Shown here: piece by piece, positions 1 through 13,390 of the stretch
Layout of the letters: each line of letters begins with the position of its first letter
How positions within the stretch are numbered: the first letter of the stretch is position 1
DNA from: Fomes fomentarius
Lineage: Eukaryota; Basidiomycota; Agaricomycetes; Polyporales; Polyporaceae
NCBI GenBank assembly: GCA_022606135.1
Contig: JABYQN010000005.1
Span: 1,550,001 to 1,614,000, forward strand
Direction of reading: 5' to 3'
DNA: 64,000 nucleotides
Made by a program: the position numbers and the translations under genes
Notes under the pieces: model-generated
Seen by the model: only the letters and a program-made list of their open reading frames with translations
Told to the model about the DNA's origin: nothing
The model's database searches: none

Positions 1-838
1 AGCTTTTCGGCAAGTGGGACACCCAGGAGTGCGTAATGCTCCTCATGATCACAAGTTCGGAGGATTCATGAAGTAATGCACGGAGCAGTGTCGATGTTCC
101 AGACATCTCTCTTGCGGACTACATTCAGATCCGCCACGCCGTCTACCTCCCCCACACGGGTGGCCGTTACGCCAAGAAGCAGTTCAAGAAGGCGCAGATG
201 CCTATCGTTGAGCGATTGGTTGACAGGTGTGTTATCCTTTCTCCCCTTTATATGAGAACAAGCATGAACAAGTGTACACACGAAAGTTTGATGATGAAGG
301 GCCGCAACAACGGCAAGAAACTCTTGTCCGTCCGCATAGTCGCGCACGCGTTCGAGATCATCCACCTCCTTACCGACCAGAACCCTATCCAGGTATGTCC
401 ATAAAACGGGGGGCTCGACGACTTGGTTGTTGAGAGTCGACTAGGTTCTCGTCGATGCCATCGTCAACACTGGTCCACGTGAAGACTCGACACGTATCGG
501 TTCTCAGGGTACCGTCCGTCGTCAGGCTGTCGATGTGTCGCCTCTGCGCAGGGTGAACCAGGCTGTTGCTCTCCTCACCATCGGTGTAAGTGCTGAGTGA
601 TTGTTCAAAGATTGTGTCCACTCACTTTCGGTTAGACGCGCGAGTCTGCATTCCGTAACGTGAAGTCGATTGCGGAGTGCCTCGCGGATGAGCTCATCAA
701 CGCGGCGAAGGGCTCATCAAACTCCTACGCCATCAAGGTAGAGCCTGAATTCACGCTTTTGATCTATGCCAAATTGAGACGTTTGCTGTCATCCAGAAAA
801 AGGATGAGCTCGAGCGTGTTGCGAAATCCAACCGGTGA
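1..838 (+). CDS. RPS5: 40S ribosomal protein S5 (uS7), 5'-truncated by window edge
   Basis: Structural protein of the cytosolic small ribosomal subunit head, near the mRNA exit/E site. Exons read <1-28, 89-226, 287-392, 445-585, 636-737 and 797-838; the five introns are 50-60 bp and keep frame. The product runs from LFGKWDTQ through [67 protein letters not shown] and ends [13 protein letters not shown], the invariant eukaryotic S5 C-terminus. Only the first residues (about 25 by comparison with other eukaryotes) and the promoter lie outside the window. The first intron uses a GTGCGT donor at 29; the last splits SYAIK from KKDEL. No defect is seen. Family identity is essentially certain. Confidence 0.97.
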
Positions 839-3800
839 AAGCTCACGTTCCGGGGGACTCGAGCTATGGCCATATGGGTATTGTGGATTACCTTGCAGTC
901 GCCCTTTCTATCAGTATCATCATGACGCACTATGTAACCCATATGTCTGCTTATGGCAATGTCTCTCAACGCTGCGTATCGCTTCGCTTGTAATTCCTTG
1001 TGCGCTGAACTGTACACTCCCTTCCGACATCTGCCACAGGTACTGTCTCTGCCATTTGACCTTACCCAATGCACTGTTTGGCATGTTCTTTCACGACATG
1101 GGAATCGATCCCTCCCATGAAAGCTCTCACTCACCGATTGTAGCTCAATGCAAAGCCGCTCTTCTCCGGTGTCTCGCGGGCCGCGCAATCTCCACTCACC
1201 TCCACCTCAAAACTAGGAGTCTCACGACCTCCGGAGGTTGCTGTATGCTGAGCAGGAGACCTGCCCAAAGTATGTCGAGCAAGCACAGTATCGCCGACAA
1301 GAATGAAGGCACACACTTGTGTGGTTCGACGTGTGCGAAATGGCACCGAGCGAATCGCGCGGGGCGTAATTCGCGGATTCTGCGGCCCCGAGCCGGGCTA
1401 ATACAAGTGTGAGTACTTGATGCCATGCGTCTCATGCCTCATTCCCCGGATTTTCGCCCGTTGTCCATACCTCTCATCGGTGTTGCTCGTGATTGCCTCC
1501 GCGGGCTCCGTGAAAATCTCCCAGCAGCACTATCTACAATCAGGCAGTGGTGTTGGGATGCATGCACGATGTGCACTGCTAGAACGTATGCGGAGTGGCA
1601 AGCCAATTGCCTCTGTTCACTCCGGCGCCAACTGCGCATCGCGCGGCATCCCTAGATTGACCCCCGTATCTACGATTGAGCTACTCTTGTTTGACTGGTG
1701 CGGGGGCACGCTCGGAGGCTAGAACGCGAGCTCAGTCTGGATGCCCGGGCACCCGTGTTCCGAGCTCCAGTCTGTGTCCATCCGCGTTCGCTGCACACTC
1801 AAGATTCAAGCCTGAGAATCCGCGCCATCTGTAGAACATTATTACGCACATCCTGAGTGTGGCGACAGTCTACAGACGTCTAACGCGAGGTTGTGACTTC
1901 TGGCACTCGATCCCGAGCAGGGATCTGCGACAATTCGAGGGTCGCAGAGCGATCAATACTCTTGCCCATTCTCGACGCGCAGAGCTCGGGCGAGCGGGAC
2001 GGTAGTGCGATGATGTGCGCAGTGGGATTTGGGCAAGAGAGCGGCGGCCCGCGGCAGCGCAGGGTTCATTGTATCTGTATCTCTCTGATCGTTCCCAATT
2101 TCCCATTCGGCACATGTGTCGCACGCCCGAGTACGTATACGTATGGTCGCTATGCATGCGCGCATGTGCATTGCGTATGTAGTGGGGCAGCGCTGACGGC
2201 ACGGGCGACGATACGTGCTTGTTCGGCGTTGCACCAGTGCGTTGCGCACGAACTTACGATCTTGATCATGGTTTTTTTTGGGTCTGCGGTCCCAGCTGTT
2301 TCCCCGCTAGGTCGGCGAGAGCACTAGTGTTCGGAGGCTCTCTCCTGTGCCCTTGGGAGCAGGAGCACCCAAGGCATCATGAGACACCCGCTGAGTCCCG
2401 TGTAAGTACCGGGAGCTTATTGGTACTGCTCCCGCCGCTCGAGGACGACTGGCCGGTTCGCCTGCGTGAGGGCGGACGCGCGCGACCGCCGCGGTGTGTG
2501 CGGCAGTCTCTGACCCAATCTCACACACATCCCTATAGTAGCGGTCGCGAACGTGCTCATCCTCCCCTCGCTCCCGTCTAGCGACGTATACGGAAGTGGG
2601 CTACCACCGCCCCCTCCCGAGGCTCATAACATAACAACACTGGGAAACGGCACCATGGTGCTCGCCCGTCCCCGCGAGATGTGTCCCAGTCCGTGTTGTC
2701 AACAAACAGCCGCTGGCATTGGCAACCGGCTCGACGAGTCTCGACGGCATCATGCCCCCGGGGATGATGCATATGGATCCTATGGATCCTATGGCATCCC
2801 CGACGTCCGCGCGCGCGAGTGTGACACCAACCACGGTGTGGCGTACGTCCCGTCACACAGGGTCGGTTCTGTCGTCTCACTCTGTCGGGCAGGAAGTTCA
2901 CGCCGGAATGAGGAATAACGGACAAAAGAGCACACACACACGCATGCTGAAGTGGAGTCCATCCAGAGTTCCACACTCTCCGAGGGGCGGGCGCGTCGGG
3001 TGACGGAATGGATGGACCTCCTAGTGCCAGTCACCAGGAAGCCTGACAAAAGACGTCCTCAGAGCTGGCGGGCCCCGGGCGCTCTTGCGTTCATGCTACC
3101 GAGGATCCGCGTCGTCGCAGAACCGTAGGAATTTCCTAACACTGCCAAGTTTCAACAGCCGGCGATGCACCTACATACCTCACCATATTTCGTAATATGG
3201 AACGTACTCCACCACGGGGGAAACTATGTTCTGCAAGCGCAAGTCATGATCCATGATGCAATGCGAGCTCTACTACCGCTCTAAGAACGATCGATTAGCC
3301 CTCCTCTCCAACTCGGGCTGCGGCTGCGGCTGCGGCCCCGCCGCCGCCGCAGGGAAGGGACCACCAGAGGCTCTGAGGAACCGTCAGATTGCGGAAGGCC
3401 AGAAACGACGCAGCGGAGGCTTTCGCACATGACGCGCATTCCCTGCACAGTAGGGTCGTTTGAACTGCCAAACCGCAAACATGGCATTCATCAATACTAG
3501 CCCGAATCCCGATGTTGCTTAGTGCTGATAACGCAGTGCGAAGTTTCGCGAAGTGCGCAACGAAGCACCAAACACCACGCACGAAGGCCGTGAACACTGC
3601 AGCCGTGGCCGCGGTACCTTCAGAATGTTCATTTGCGGGGAAGGGAACACGGGACGCAGCCGCCCGGAGTCTGATTCGAAGGTGCACCCAAGACGCAGAG
3701 AGGAAATTCCGAGGAGGCTCCAGAGGCAGGGGAGCAGCCCATCCAGCTGTATTCCGACTACACGACGTTAAATAAACACAGACCAGCACCGGCCACACGG

Positions 3801-4956
3801 GACGCGGTCCGCAGTGTACGTGAACGCCAGTGCGACAAGCGGCAATGTACATGCGCGACGGCCCAGCGATACGGCAGCAACTACAAGTAACGGGTACACC
3901 AGGACAGGACAGGACAAGACAGGACAAGGACGGGCGAGGAGGTCCGGATATCCGGACGATCCGCGCTATGTGAACGCGGTATCCGCACGCACCCTGTGGC
4001 CAGGGGCTGACTGTCTAGGGCTTGCCTGCGGGCTGGCCACAGCCAAGACGGTGCGACCTGCCTGGCCAAGCAGCGGAGATGCGCGCTCTAGATCCCCGCG
4101 CAGCGCGAGGTGCGCGATGTGCCGGGTTGCGTGCGTGGACTGCGGTGGGTGGGGGGCGGGGTAGTCGTATAAGTATGCAAAGATTAAGAATAAATGCAGG
4201 TATAATAGGTGGGGAGAGATAAGAAGTGCACGGCGACAACAATAGCAAGTCGAAGGTGCAAGGAAGCAAGGAGACGATATGATGGGGAATAATTCCGACC
4301 TATCCGACACCGGAAGCTGAACACGGAAGTCCTGCGAGATGAGACGAGAGAGACAACCAGAGAAATGCAATGACGATGACGATGATGTGAGGATGCGAGA
4401 TGGATGTGTGATGGTCCCTCACGACGAGCCAGGTGGGTGGCCATCGTGCAGGTGGTGAATGTTGCGTGCTTTTGGTGATAGGGATAGCAAGGGGACAGTG
4501 ATGTACAGTTGAGGACTACAGTGAGGCAGGGTGACGCGGAGACGAGCAAACCTGATGAGATGGGCCGAGGACAGCGGAGCGATAGTATACAAGCGGCCGA
4601 AATGAGGGGTTGCAAGTCGTAGAGGATACATCGGGAAAGCCAAGGTCGACAGACGAGGGCGAGAGCGCGACTCACTCTTGTGTCATAGCTCAATCACGGA
4701 GGTTCCTCCGGAGAGCGAACGCGGAGGGATGAATAGCGCTACAGAGGTGTATTGCTCGCCACAGAACGTGAAGAGCGCGCTATGCCATGAACGTCAGGAT
4801 TTGGCGGGCGTCAGGTGGTGATAACGGGCCATGTTGAGGGACCGGTGCAGCATCGATGGTATAGAAACCTTCGGCACCATGTATTCACGCCCGGACGCTC
4901 TAGTGGGGATGCGTATAACCATGAAGGCCAGATGAGGACGCGGAGGGAGGCAGGGG
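839..4956. other. 4.1-kb stretch without a recognisable gene
   Basis: Both strands were read. Open frames are short or of biased composition and none gives a recognisable family or a spliceable chain of exons. One short plus-strand stretch near 2,719-2,810 encodes a Met/Pro-rich tract (GIMPPGMMHMDPMDPM) that looks protein-like but has no supporting neighbours, so it is not called. A small AGGAC tandem repeat lies at 3901-3930. The region may hold untranslated RNA, control DNA or decayed transposon sequence. Confidence 0.5.
3901..3930. repeat. short AGGAC tandem repeat
   Basis: About six imperfect copies of the pentamer AGGAC/AAGAC in direct array. It lies in the gene-free stretch and has no visible function. 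Confidence 0.7.
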
Positions 4957-6413
4957 CTACCGAATCTGGAAGCGTGGCTCGGGGTAACCGAGGTCGGACT
5001 CGCCCTGAAGTCTGGGGACGACACCGCCGATGCCTTGGTAGCCATACTCCCTGCCAAATTCCTTCACCATGGACATACCCATGAGGCAGACCCAACCCAG
5101 CCCCTCGCCCGAGATAACCTGTCCCGGCCAGTAAAGCTCGCACTCGTCGTCCTGGAAGTCGGGCTCATGTTCGTCTTGAGCAGACAAGGTCGTATTCATC
5201 ATCCGTGTGAAAGTACGCGGAAAATGTTTGAGCAGGACGGGCAAGTTGAGTGTAGACTGCGAGCGGTCGATCCGATCCAAAGCCGCCCTAAGACCGCCAC
5301 TCTGCGATTTGTTCTCCCACAAGAACTGCGAGTTCACGCCAAACTCTACTTCGGGAGGAGGCAAAGTGAACTTCTGGTTCTTGTTGTTGGTCGCATTGTT
5401 GCGTGCAGGGGCAGGGGCAGGAGAAGTGGTGTTGTTCAATGATGCTGTGCCGTGTGCTGCTAGAGGAGTCGAGTTGGAACTACTTGTTGAACTAGCTGCT
5501 GGAGAAGGAAGCATCTTGGGAGTGGCGTCTGACGGAGTACCCTGTGCAGCGTCAGCCTTCGCCTTGCTCATCATGTCCCACTTGAGTCTGATGCGGAGGA
5601 TCTTGCTGTCGTTCTCTTGGTCGACGACGTTCATCCGGTAACGCAGCTTGCGTCCGTGGATGTAAGCGGTGACCATTTGGCTACAGAATATGAGAGGGAG
5701 TACACAATGGGACGGATCATCACTTACATCAGCCCCAAAAATGCCTTCTCACGCTCATCCGTACTCTCCGCATGCCATTTGGCCTCGGTCGCGATGATAG
5801 CATCATCGACCGTGCGCCAGGACGGTCGATAACACTGCCGCACGCCATACTCTTTGCACCAGAGGCCATAGATGAAGTGGAGGAAGGCGTCGACAAGCTC
5901 TAGCCGGGCCATGAGTAGGCTGTGCTGCGCGTACCCGGAATTTGAGGCAGGTTGAACGCGGAGAGCTTTGTACTCCTTGGATGTTGGCGGGTGTGCTGCA
6001 GCGACGCGTGCATAGGCGGAGTACTTGAGCGCGCGGGCATTAGAAAAGCACTTCTCGTATATGGCCTCCCACTCGCTGGCGGGGATGTTATTGCCACGCC
6101 GTGGTCGACGGACGGGGAAGTTGGTAGGCAGAACTATGGGAGTGAATGGCGTGGCTGCTGGTGGTTCTTCCCTAACCTCACCGTCCTCGGCAGGTTCATG
6201 CCTAGATGAGGCGGCGGGGACGGGACGCGAAGCCGGTGGCTGGGGCGGACGGGAGGAAGACAGAGAGGATGTGCGTGGTCGCTTACTGCTGGAGAGATGT
6301 TCTGGCTCTGGCTCGTGTCGACGCTTGAGACCGAGGGCGGGGGACGACTCGCGGGAGGCGGGAGGGGACGGTGGGAGCTCGGCGGGAAGTGGAGCGCTCA
6401 CTTCACCAAGTAT
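4957..6413 (-). CDS. conserved-looking protein of unknown function, 5' end unresolved
   Basis: Two exons are clear: 5728-6413 and 4957-5680, joined by a 47-bp intron with a GTAAGT donor and a TGTAG acceptor. The N-terminal part is Pro/Ser/Arg-rich and probably disordered, with a nuclear-signal-like SSKRPR. A folded segment follows (EWEAIYEKCFSNARALKYSA ... LLMARLELVDAFLHFIYGLW), then a Ser/Thr/Asn-rich linker and an acidic C-terminus ending EPRFQIR. There is no ATG between the upstream in-frame stop and the first clear codons. The 6413 boundary is therefore read as a splice acceptor (TCATAG), with a first coding exon further upstream that I could not place. The helical segment is not one I can name. 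Nuclear location is inference from composition. Confidence 0.75.
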
Positions 6414-9400
6414 CTATGAGGAGAAGCGTGTCAATAAAGAGAATGAACGCGATATAGGATAAAGACGGACTCGGAGACTCTTCAAGAGCTGTTCTCGGGT
6501 GAGGTATCTGGGAGGGAAGAGTGAGCCCAGGGAGCACGAGGCGGTGGGAGCGGGTGTAGTGCATACCGCTTGGTGGATCTATGTGAGGACGATGAGGATG
6601 ATGGAGAGGAGGAGGAGGAGGGAGTTGCGCGATGCATGGCGGGCAGCGCGGGAGATGGTGGTGGTAGGAGGACAAGGAGTGGGCGGTAGGGCCGCAACGA
6701 TGGCGTGAAGGTCGGCGGAGGGAGAAGGAGAGCTGCCCTGACCACAACTGGCCTCCGGGCCTACTGGGCGTCTATGTTGACCAATCCCACTCGGCTCAAG
6801 CTCGTCGAGGTTGTTGTCCTCGTTCCCCGCCGCAGTTTATTGTTGTTCTGTTCGCACTGGACTGGAGGAAGAGGGCAGGGTGGATGTGGGTGCTGTCGCT
6901 GTGGCTGGTGCGGTCGGGATGCGCAGGCTGCGGGCAGAGACTGGAGCGCCGCATCGTCGGACGCACCGGATCGATTGAATGGGTTGCAGGAGGGCGGCTG
7001 GATTTGGCAGGAGAGCCTGTCCTGAGCTGTCTTCCGGAACGTGCAGACTCTGCATGTGCGCATCATCTTCCATTCTCATGACTGCATCCCCAGTCCATTG
7101 CCTCGGATTATCGTCCGCTCTCCTGCCCGTTCTCTCAGCTCAGTCTGGTCTGCCCAGACCGTGCGCGAAAGGCAGAGGCCAGGCTGGCAGCGCCCCAGCG
7201 CCGTCGCGACCTCGACCGCCATCCAGGCAGTGCACGCGCCACAGCGGCCGCGTTCAGCGGAGCTCTGTCGCGGACTCGAGTCGGACACGGAAATGCCATC
7301 GTACCGCTCTTGCTCGCGCCCAGCAGTGACGTCGAAAGTCCGACTGAACGCCGGCATGCGACCCTTTGAACTGGAGCCACCCCGGACACAGTCTCCCCCG
7401 TACGCGTGCACACACGTACACGCCGATCTGCCAGCCTCCCTCAATCTCCCAGAGCGCCCAGAGGGCGATCATATGCTCCCTCATGTTACCTGCCCGCCGT
7501 GCTCCTGCTCGCCGTCCATTGGGACGTTCTGTGAATGCAGCCCCTAGACTTGTTCTGGCCTCCTCTAGATACTGTGAGACTAGCTTCAGACGGACCCAAT
7601 TCGCATACAGCCAATCTCAGCCTCTCTTCTCCTCAAGCTTTCCCAGGCTCTTCCTCCTCGTCCCTGCCGGGCCCGTCCAGTGGCTAATCCGATAATGTCT
7701 CATGCCGGACGTGCGCATGCCCGTACACATGTCAACTTGACATTCATATACATAGCATGTGCGTCGCGCCCCCCCCCAAAATCAAGGTTCTACGCAAGAA
7801 CCTTAATTATTCCGCGCCGTGCATATCCTGTGCCCTCCACATATCTCTCTGCATTTGCGCTGTTCCGCCTCCTCTTACCTCCGACGTCAATCCCGTCGCC
7901 GCCATCTGGAGACCGGCGACAGAGAGACGTGATTGTTGCAGCAGGTTGCACCACGACAATGAGTATTGTTTCCGTCGACCACTCCTACGCTTGGTTCCTA
8001 CCTGCCAAATCGGGCATCCATGTTCGGTCGCTTTAGCTGGCTTTGGCCGCCCTGGCCCTCGGTAATTGTACCTCCTCCGCTCCGCTCCCATTGCCCGGTC
8101 CACGGGAATTCTGCTCGTGGATATCCTCCATACTCCATGTCCGAGTCCCATGTCGCACATACAGAGTAGATTGTGAGTACAGCAGTTCATCTACTAGTAC
8201 GTTCCAGAGCAACTAAATCATCCGATGCCGCAGACGTAACAGATGTGCATTTATGCTGCCAGCTACGCGTGTAAGAACAGTATCAGATGCCGCATTCTCT
8301 GCCGTGCCGATCCCGTCATTGTCGTCGTCTACTCGGACAGCTATCCGGGCCACGCCTCACTGTCCAGTCCATGAATCTGGATATCAGCAACCACACCCGA
8401 CGTCCCCCAACCCTTGCCCAGCTCGCAAGCGCCAGCGGGCTTCTTACCACAAGTCTTCTCCAACCTTTTCCAACTCCCCGAACTTACGGGAGTATCCTGG
8501 AATACCCTAGATACCGAAGTCCGGTATGATTCGCCTAGCGCTCAACCCCGAGTTAGTTTGGGCTCCCCGCTATATCATCGCTCTCCTGCTACGGTACAGT
8601 GCTCTCAAACCGTACCCGCCGGCCCGCCGCGAGCGCGATCTTGGACCCGACTGCAGGTGACACAAGAAACGCCTGATCCTTGGATGTGTTGTAGCACCCT
8701 CTGCCGCCCGTCCTGATTCATCTCAACGTAACTTTTATGTTGTGCGGAGCTCGCGTGTCCATATGCAGTATAGCAGCGCTACTGCACACGGCCATTAGCC
8801 CCGAGTGGGCGCCCGGGAACTTCGTCCAGTCCCACATGCTTCAGCATTCCTATAGATATTCAAAACGGCATTTAAGTGTAGCACTGGCGTCTTGGCTGCC
8901 TTCAATTTTCACCTCGGCCCAGCTTGACGTCGCATCTTGGAGAGCGAGGTTGAGTGCTACTGCAGAGTCGTATCTGGTGAGTGGTCTCGACCACCCGCTC
9001 CTGCATTCTTCGACGCCTTAACTCCATTCAAGGGCACTTATCTGCCCGCCACATTCCACTAGTGTAGGATCTAGGTGGTCGCCAATAAACCCCGCGCCAG
9101 GCCACATGCGGCCAGTGGATAGAAGTTTAACGTAAATGCATCTAAGGGAGTCGAGCTTCCTTGAGGTACCTTATCTCGAGTCCGATGCCATGATGACGCG
9201 GTATACCACAGGTCCATGCACTCCTGATGTAGGCGTCGCGGCTCAAGTCACGTTCCTCCTCATTCGTATGAAGACCTTCCTCATGACTGACGTGATGAGC
9301 ACGACCCGCACCTCTCAATTTTCCTGCATTCTATCTCTCCCTCCCTCTTTGACGCCCAGAAGCCTGTTGTCGCATAATCCCGGGCCACAAATGTGAATTC

Positions 9401-11621
9401 CCGTTCTCGCCGCCACCATATTGCTGACAATGACAGACGCTTCGTGAGTTCCTCCGCCAGAGAGCACCAACGTCCTGGCCCGCGTCATCTGGAGTCTGGA
9501 TGGCGCTCGCACATCCCACAGAGTCAGCATCGCCGAGTCACCGAGGTCTAGGAGCATCAGAAAAGCGACCGAACAGGCCCCCGAGTCGCCTTTAACAGTC
9601 TTTTGAGTCAACAGTCAAGACCGGAAGAGAGAGCTAGCGAGTCACCGAGGACGTACTCCAAACGAGTCTCCGCCCGAAACGTGTAACACATCTACCAGGG
9701 CGATGCGTATGCAAAGGGAGCCAAGCCGACGTCCTCCGGGGTTCACAGACGGCGTCGTACGATCCGACACCACGGAAACTGAAATTAGGACAGGTCTCCT
9801 ATATTCCTAGTACCCGTATACTTGGAGTGGCGCGAGCCTGAGTGCGCGGATGTGCGGTGAGTGTCCTTGTTTGTTTTTGCATAGTTATCAGGATGATCTT
9901 GTTCGTGCCAGCGCTCCCGACACGGAGCCGTTGGAATTACCCAGGAATTACCTGGCTGGTCCGGGTGTCAGCCTTTCTCGGCTTCACCCCGACCCGGCGG
10001 CATGCAAACTCGAGCGTTGCCCCCAGGTTGCCCCTCGACCACGAAGCCAGACCGTCGAACAACCGCATACAGCGAGCCCGGGCCCTAGGGTCGTTGACAT
10101 CACAACTACGCAGGTTACAGGAACCCTCCTGAGCTGCGAACGCGCTCACGACGCCAAGCGCACGCACAGCAAGCTCTGTCGGAGTCAATTCGCCACAGGC
10201 ATTCATCGGCGGCCCGAGTCGCGAAGGTTCGATGGGATGATCCTCTTTCCCCTCTGAGCGCCGGAATGAGCAATGGCGCGCCCCCCTATCTCCCCTTTAG
10301 TCTTTCCTTCGATTCTCTCGCGCAAAGACACGGCGGGGATGTTCCAAGATAAGTGAGTGACAGACTTCCTTCTAGTGCGCCTTCTCGGCCGGTCCTATGG
10401 CAGGCAGAAGGGAGAAGGAACAAGAATACAGAAAAGGGGGGAGCGGAGGATTTGGTAAGCGCGTTACGTTGTTTGCGCTGTATTCCGGGGCTGAGTCGCA
10501 GGTTGCCGTGTCAAGTTAGCTTGAGTGGCTGGAGCTACCCGCCGCTCAATGGAAACTCGGTCTGCAGACGCGTGACGTTCACGACCCGTCCGTGGCGCAT
10601 GGAACTGGAACCTCGAGCGACGAAGCGACGGGAACGAAAAAACATCCACACTCAGGCTGGCGTCTCGTTAAACTCGATGTTACGCTGTTTTTACGGGCTT
10701 CAAGGACGCGCGAGGTACAAGCGCAACCACAGCTGTGCTCCGAGTGTTCCACAGGGCAGTGCCGCGGGGCTCGCGGACTTGGACAGCCTCGCGGAGCAAA
10801 ACGACAGCCTCCAGACAGACGGTGGCCATGTGCAATATGTGCATATGTGCGGGTGCGGTTCCTGGCAGTGGATATGCGCGGGCAGAGGGTGTGGGCGTCC
10901 CTTATCGGCCTCAAGCTCCCTCCCCCCAAAGTCTGTTCAAGACCCTTCTTCGAGAGTGCGTGCACCAGGCGCCCCCAGGCTCGAAGAAGGTTTACGTGCC
11001 GGCGGAGGAAGAGGGGGGTCGCATCTTCTCTTCAAGCATCAGGCCTTCACACACACACACATTGTGCCCGCGGTCACGTCTGCATTCTGCGTTGGGCGTA
11101 CTATTCGTGGATGGTGTGGTGACGGCGAGGTTGATTCTGTCGCAGAAGTCGCCCCCGACGCACGCAGTATGTTGGGCTGGTAGCATTTGGAGCATTCGAA
11201 TCATGACGTCGTTGTCTGCGCCGGGCGCGTGGGACGCGACATGCTGATTCTGTCCTTGCGGCCCCTTCTTTTCATGATCATGAGAGGGGGGCGGGGCTTC
11301 CCGTCTTCTCTGCTCGTGCTTCCCTTCTATCGCGATGGCTCTGCAGCCGCGCGCGTATTTCATGTACGTACACAGCGCCCCACGCTACTATGGCGTAGTG
11401 GCGCAACGTCGATGAAACTCAGTCTCAGACAGGAGAAGTTTCGAGCTGTAGTCGTGTTCGCAAACATGAGCGGGGTGTATGTAGCGGCTGTCATATGCAA
11501 TGAAGTCTCTCTCTTAATATGTGATCCTTCGAGTACATCATTGAACGCTCGTATATATAAGGATGATCACCACTGTACCAATGTGGGTGCAAGATGATGG
11601 TTGTACAACTTCGCACCATGA
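6414..11621. other. 5.2-kb stretch without a recognisable gene
   Basis: GC-rich sequence. It contains the unplaced 5' exon and promoter of the 4957-6413 gene, and presumably the 3' flank of the zinc-finger gene. The longest open frame (plus strand, about 10,353-11,183) has low-complexity, Arg/Ser/Gly-rich translation, no ATG at its start and no homology I recognise. A short CA run lies near 11,048-11,061. No transposase, reverse transcriptase or RNA gene was seen. Confidence 0.5.
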
Positions 11622-13390
11622 TCATTCCGAAGGCATGTTTATCAGTTCCCATAGCTCTTGATGGATCTCATCTTCGAATTCGTATGCCGTGTGCACCCTC
11701 TGAAAATCCACGAATGTATTCCAGTCGGAGGGGTCCTCTTCCTCCTCCGGTTTTGGAGGTTCAGCGGGACCAGGCGAAGCTGGGGCTGAAGTGGGGTTTA
11801 TGATATTGGAAGGAGTGCTTTCCTCGACGCCCTCCTCCGGCTCAGGTCCAGGTGAAAGCGGGTCAGAGCCCTCTCCCTCTTCCGGCGGGCCTATGTCATC
11901 CGCGACACCGGGTCCTAAGAGCTCGTCGATTTGATCAATTGTGCTGCCGTGACTCCGGCAAGCCTTGCACCCGCACCGCATCACTCTCCCAAACTGTTCA
12001 AGCCACTTTTCCAACTCCCTGGGCGTGCGCCTGGTCTGGAGCAGGGTCAGTGTCTGCTTCACGGCCGGCTTCTGGTAGCACGGCACGCTGATGCGCGCAT
12101 ACTCCTGCAAGATCGCGTGCTTGCACTCCTTGCTGTCCGCGCCGACGCCCCCGCCGAGCCGCCGCGCGGTCGTGCGTTTGAGCGCGGCGTACTTGCGCGG
12201 GCCCATGCAGCGGCTCGACTTGCCCATGTGGCGCGGGACGGAGTCGGGGCGGCTGAGCACTGCGGGACGTTTGTGCACCTTGTTCACGCAGGTCACGGTG
12301 ATGCCGAGGTGCGAGAAGATGAGGTGGCGCTCGAGGTCTGCAGCGCGGGTGAAGCTGCGGCTGCAGCCGCCGCGGGGCGACGACGACGAGGGGCAGGGGC
12401 AGGGCTTCTTTGCGCCTGCTTTGACTTTGACAAGCTTTGGGACTTTGAGATGTGCTCTCCGAGAACCGGCGTTTGCTGGGAAGGAGAGCAGATCCTTGGC
12501 GATGGCGCACAGATCCTCGTAGAACTGCGGCTCGAGCTCCGTGGCGTCCTCCGGGTAATCGACGATTTCCAGATATTCCCTGAGAGACGCCCTGGTGGTC
12601 TGAATGCCATAGTCGTCATCGCTGTCCTCGGGTGTGACGGGGTTGTATTCTGCAAAGTACATTGTCTCAGCAAGTCATGAGGGCTGATGCATGGTGGTGA
12701 ATACTCACCGCTGCTGGAGTCAGAGTCTTCGTGATCCGTCTCAGGTGTTGTCTTCGCGTGTGCGCGGGTCCCGCGTTTGATTGCCTTGCGGTGGCGCTTG
12801 GCTGGAGGAGAGGCAGAAGCTGTGTCCTGCTTCTTCCGCTTGCGTGTAGGGCCGTGTAGGGTGGTGGGAGTGTCATCTGTATCGTGCGAAGCGAACAGGT
12901 AGGTGGGAGTCTTGGTGGCGCGGGTAGATCTGGAGGCATGATTATCTGCCGTAGCACGCTCTGAGACTGCTGCGATGGTGTGCTTCTTGGCCATTGATTC
13001 AACGGCTTTCTTCAGTGTTGTGCTGCGCAACCTGGCGGAACGACGGAAGTAAACACGCGTCGGTTGATAAGGCGTTGGGGGACGTGGGATGATAGGCGCA
13101 GTGGTAGGTAGAGGAGATATAAGGTGGTGAGGACGTATGGAGGGTTCATCACCAGGGCGCTGAGTCGGTGGGTGTAGAGCTGATGAACTGGCCGTTGTCG
13201 TGTTAGTAACAAATGGAGACGTAGTGGATTCTTCGTTATACGGGACGAAGAGCTGGGATGACGATGGGATTGATAGGTGACTAGGATGGAATGGTGGCAG
13301 ATTGTTCGCGTACCGGAGGCATGGTATCTGAGACAACAAGTGTTGTAAAATTTCTGGCAAGATTCGATGTGTGAGAGCACTGGGCCACAT
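11622..13390 (-). CDS. zinc-finger protein with long disordered N-terminus
   Basis: Two exons, 12709-13390 and 11622-12649, separated by a 59-bp intron (GTGAGT..GCAG), give about 569 residues from an ATG at 13390 (MWPSALTHRILPEILQ). Residues ~50-225 are Ser/Pro/Thr/Lys-rich with basic clusters. The second exon opens with an acidic stretch (YNPVTPEDSDDDYG) and then carries a C2H2-like finger: C-SRSFTRAADLER-H-4-H. A second Cys/His segment contains SRPDSVPRHMGKSSRC, a C2HC-like pattern of fungal zinc-finger proteins. A Cys-rich CGCKACRSHG and an acidic Pro/Glu tail follow. It probably acts as a DNA-binding regulator in the nucleus; the target is unknown. It is divergent from MED12, with about 1 kb shared. 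An earlier ATG is possible but less protein-like. Confidence 0.72.

Noticed and set aside
660..1412. 250-residue plus-strand frame running out of the ribosomal protein S5 gene
   Set aside because: It only reads through the last S5 intron; the spliced S5 C-terminus explains the start, and the rest is random.
3295..3927. 210-residue minus-strand open frame
   Set aside because: Ala/Cys-rich low-complexity translation over a tandem repeat; no motif and no ATG-led exon chain.
10353..11183. 276-residue plus-strand open frame
   Set aside because: Starts with GTG, has Arg/Ser/Gly-biased composition, no domain, and lies in GC-rich sequence where long open frames occur by chance.
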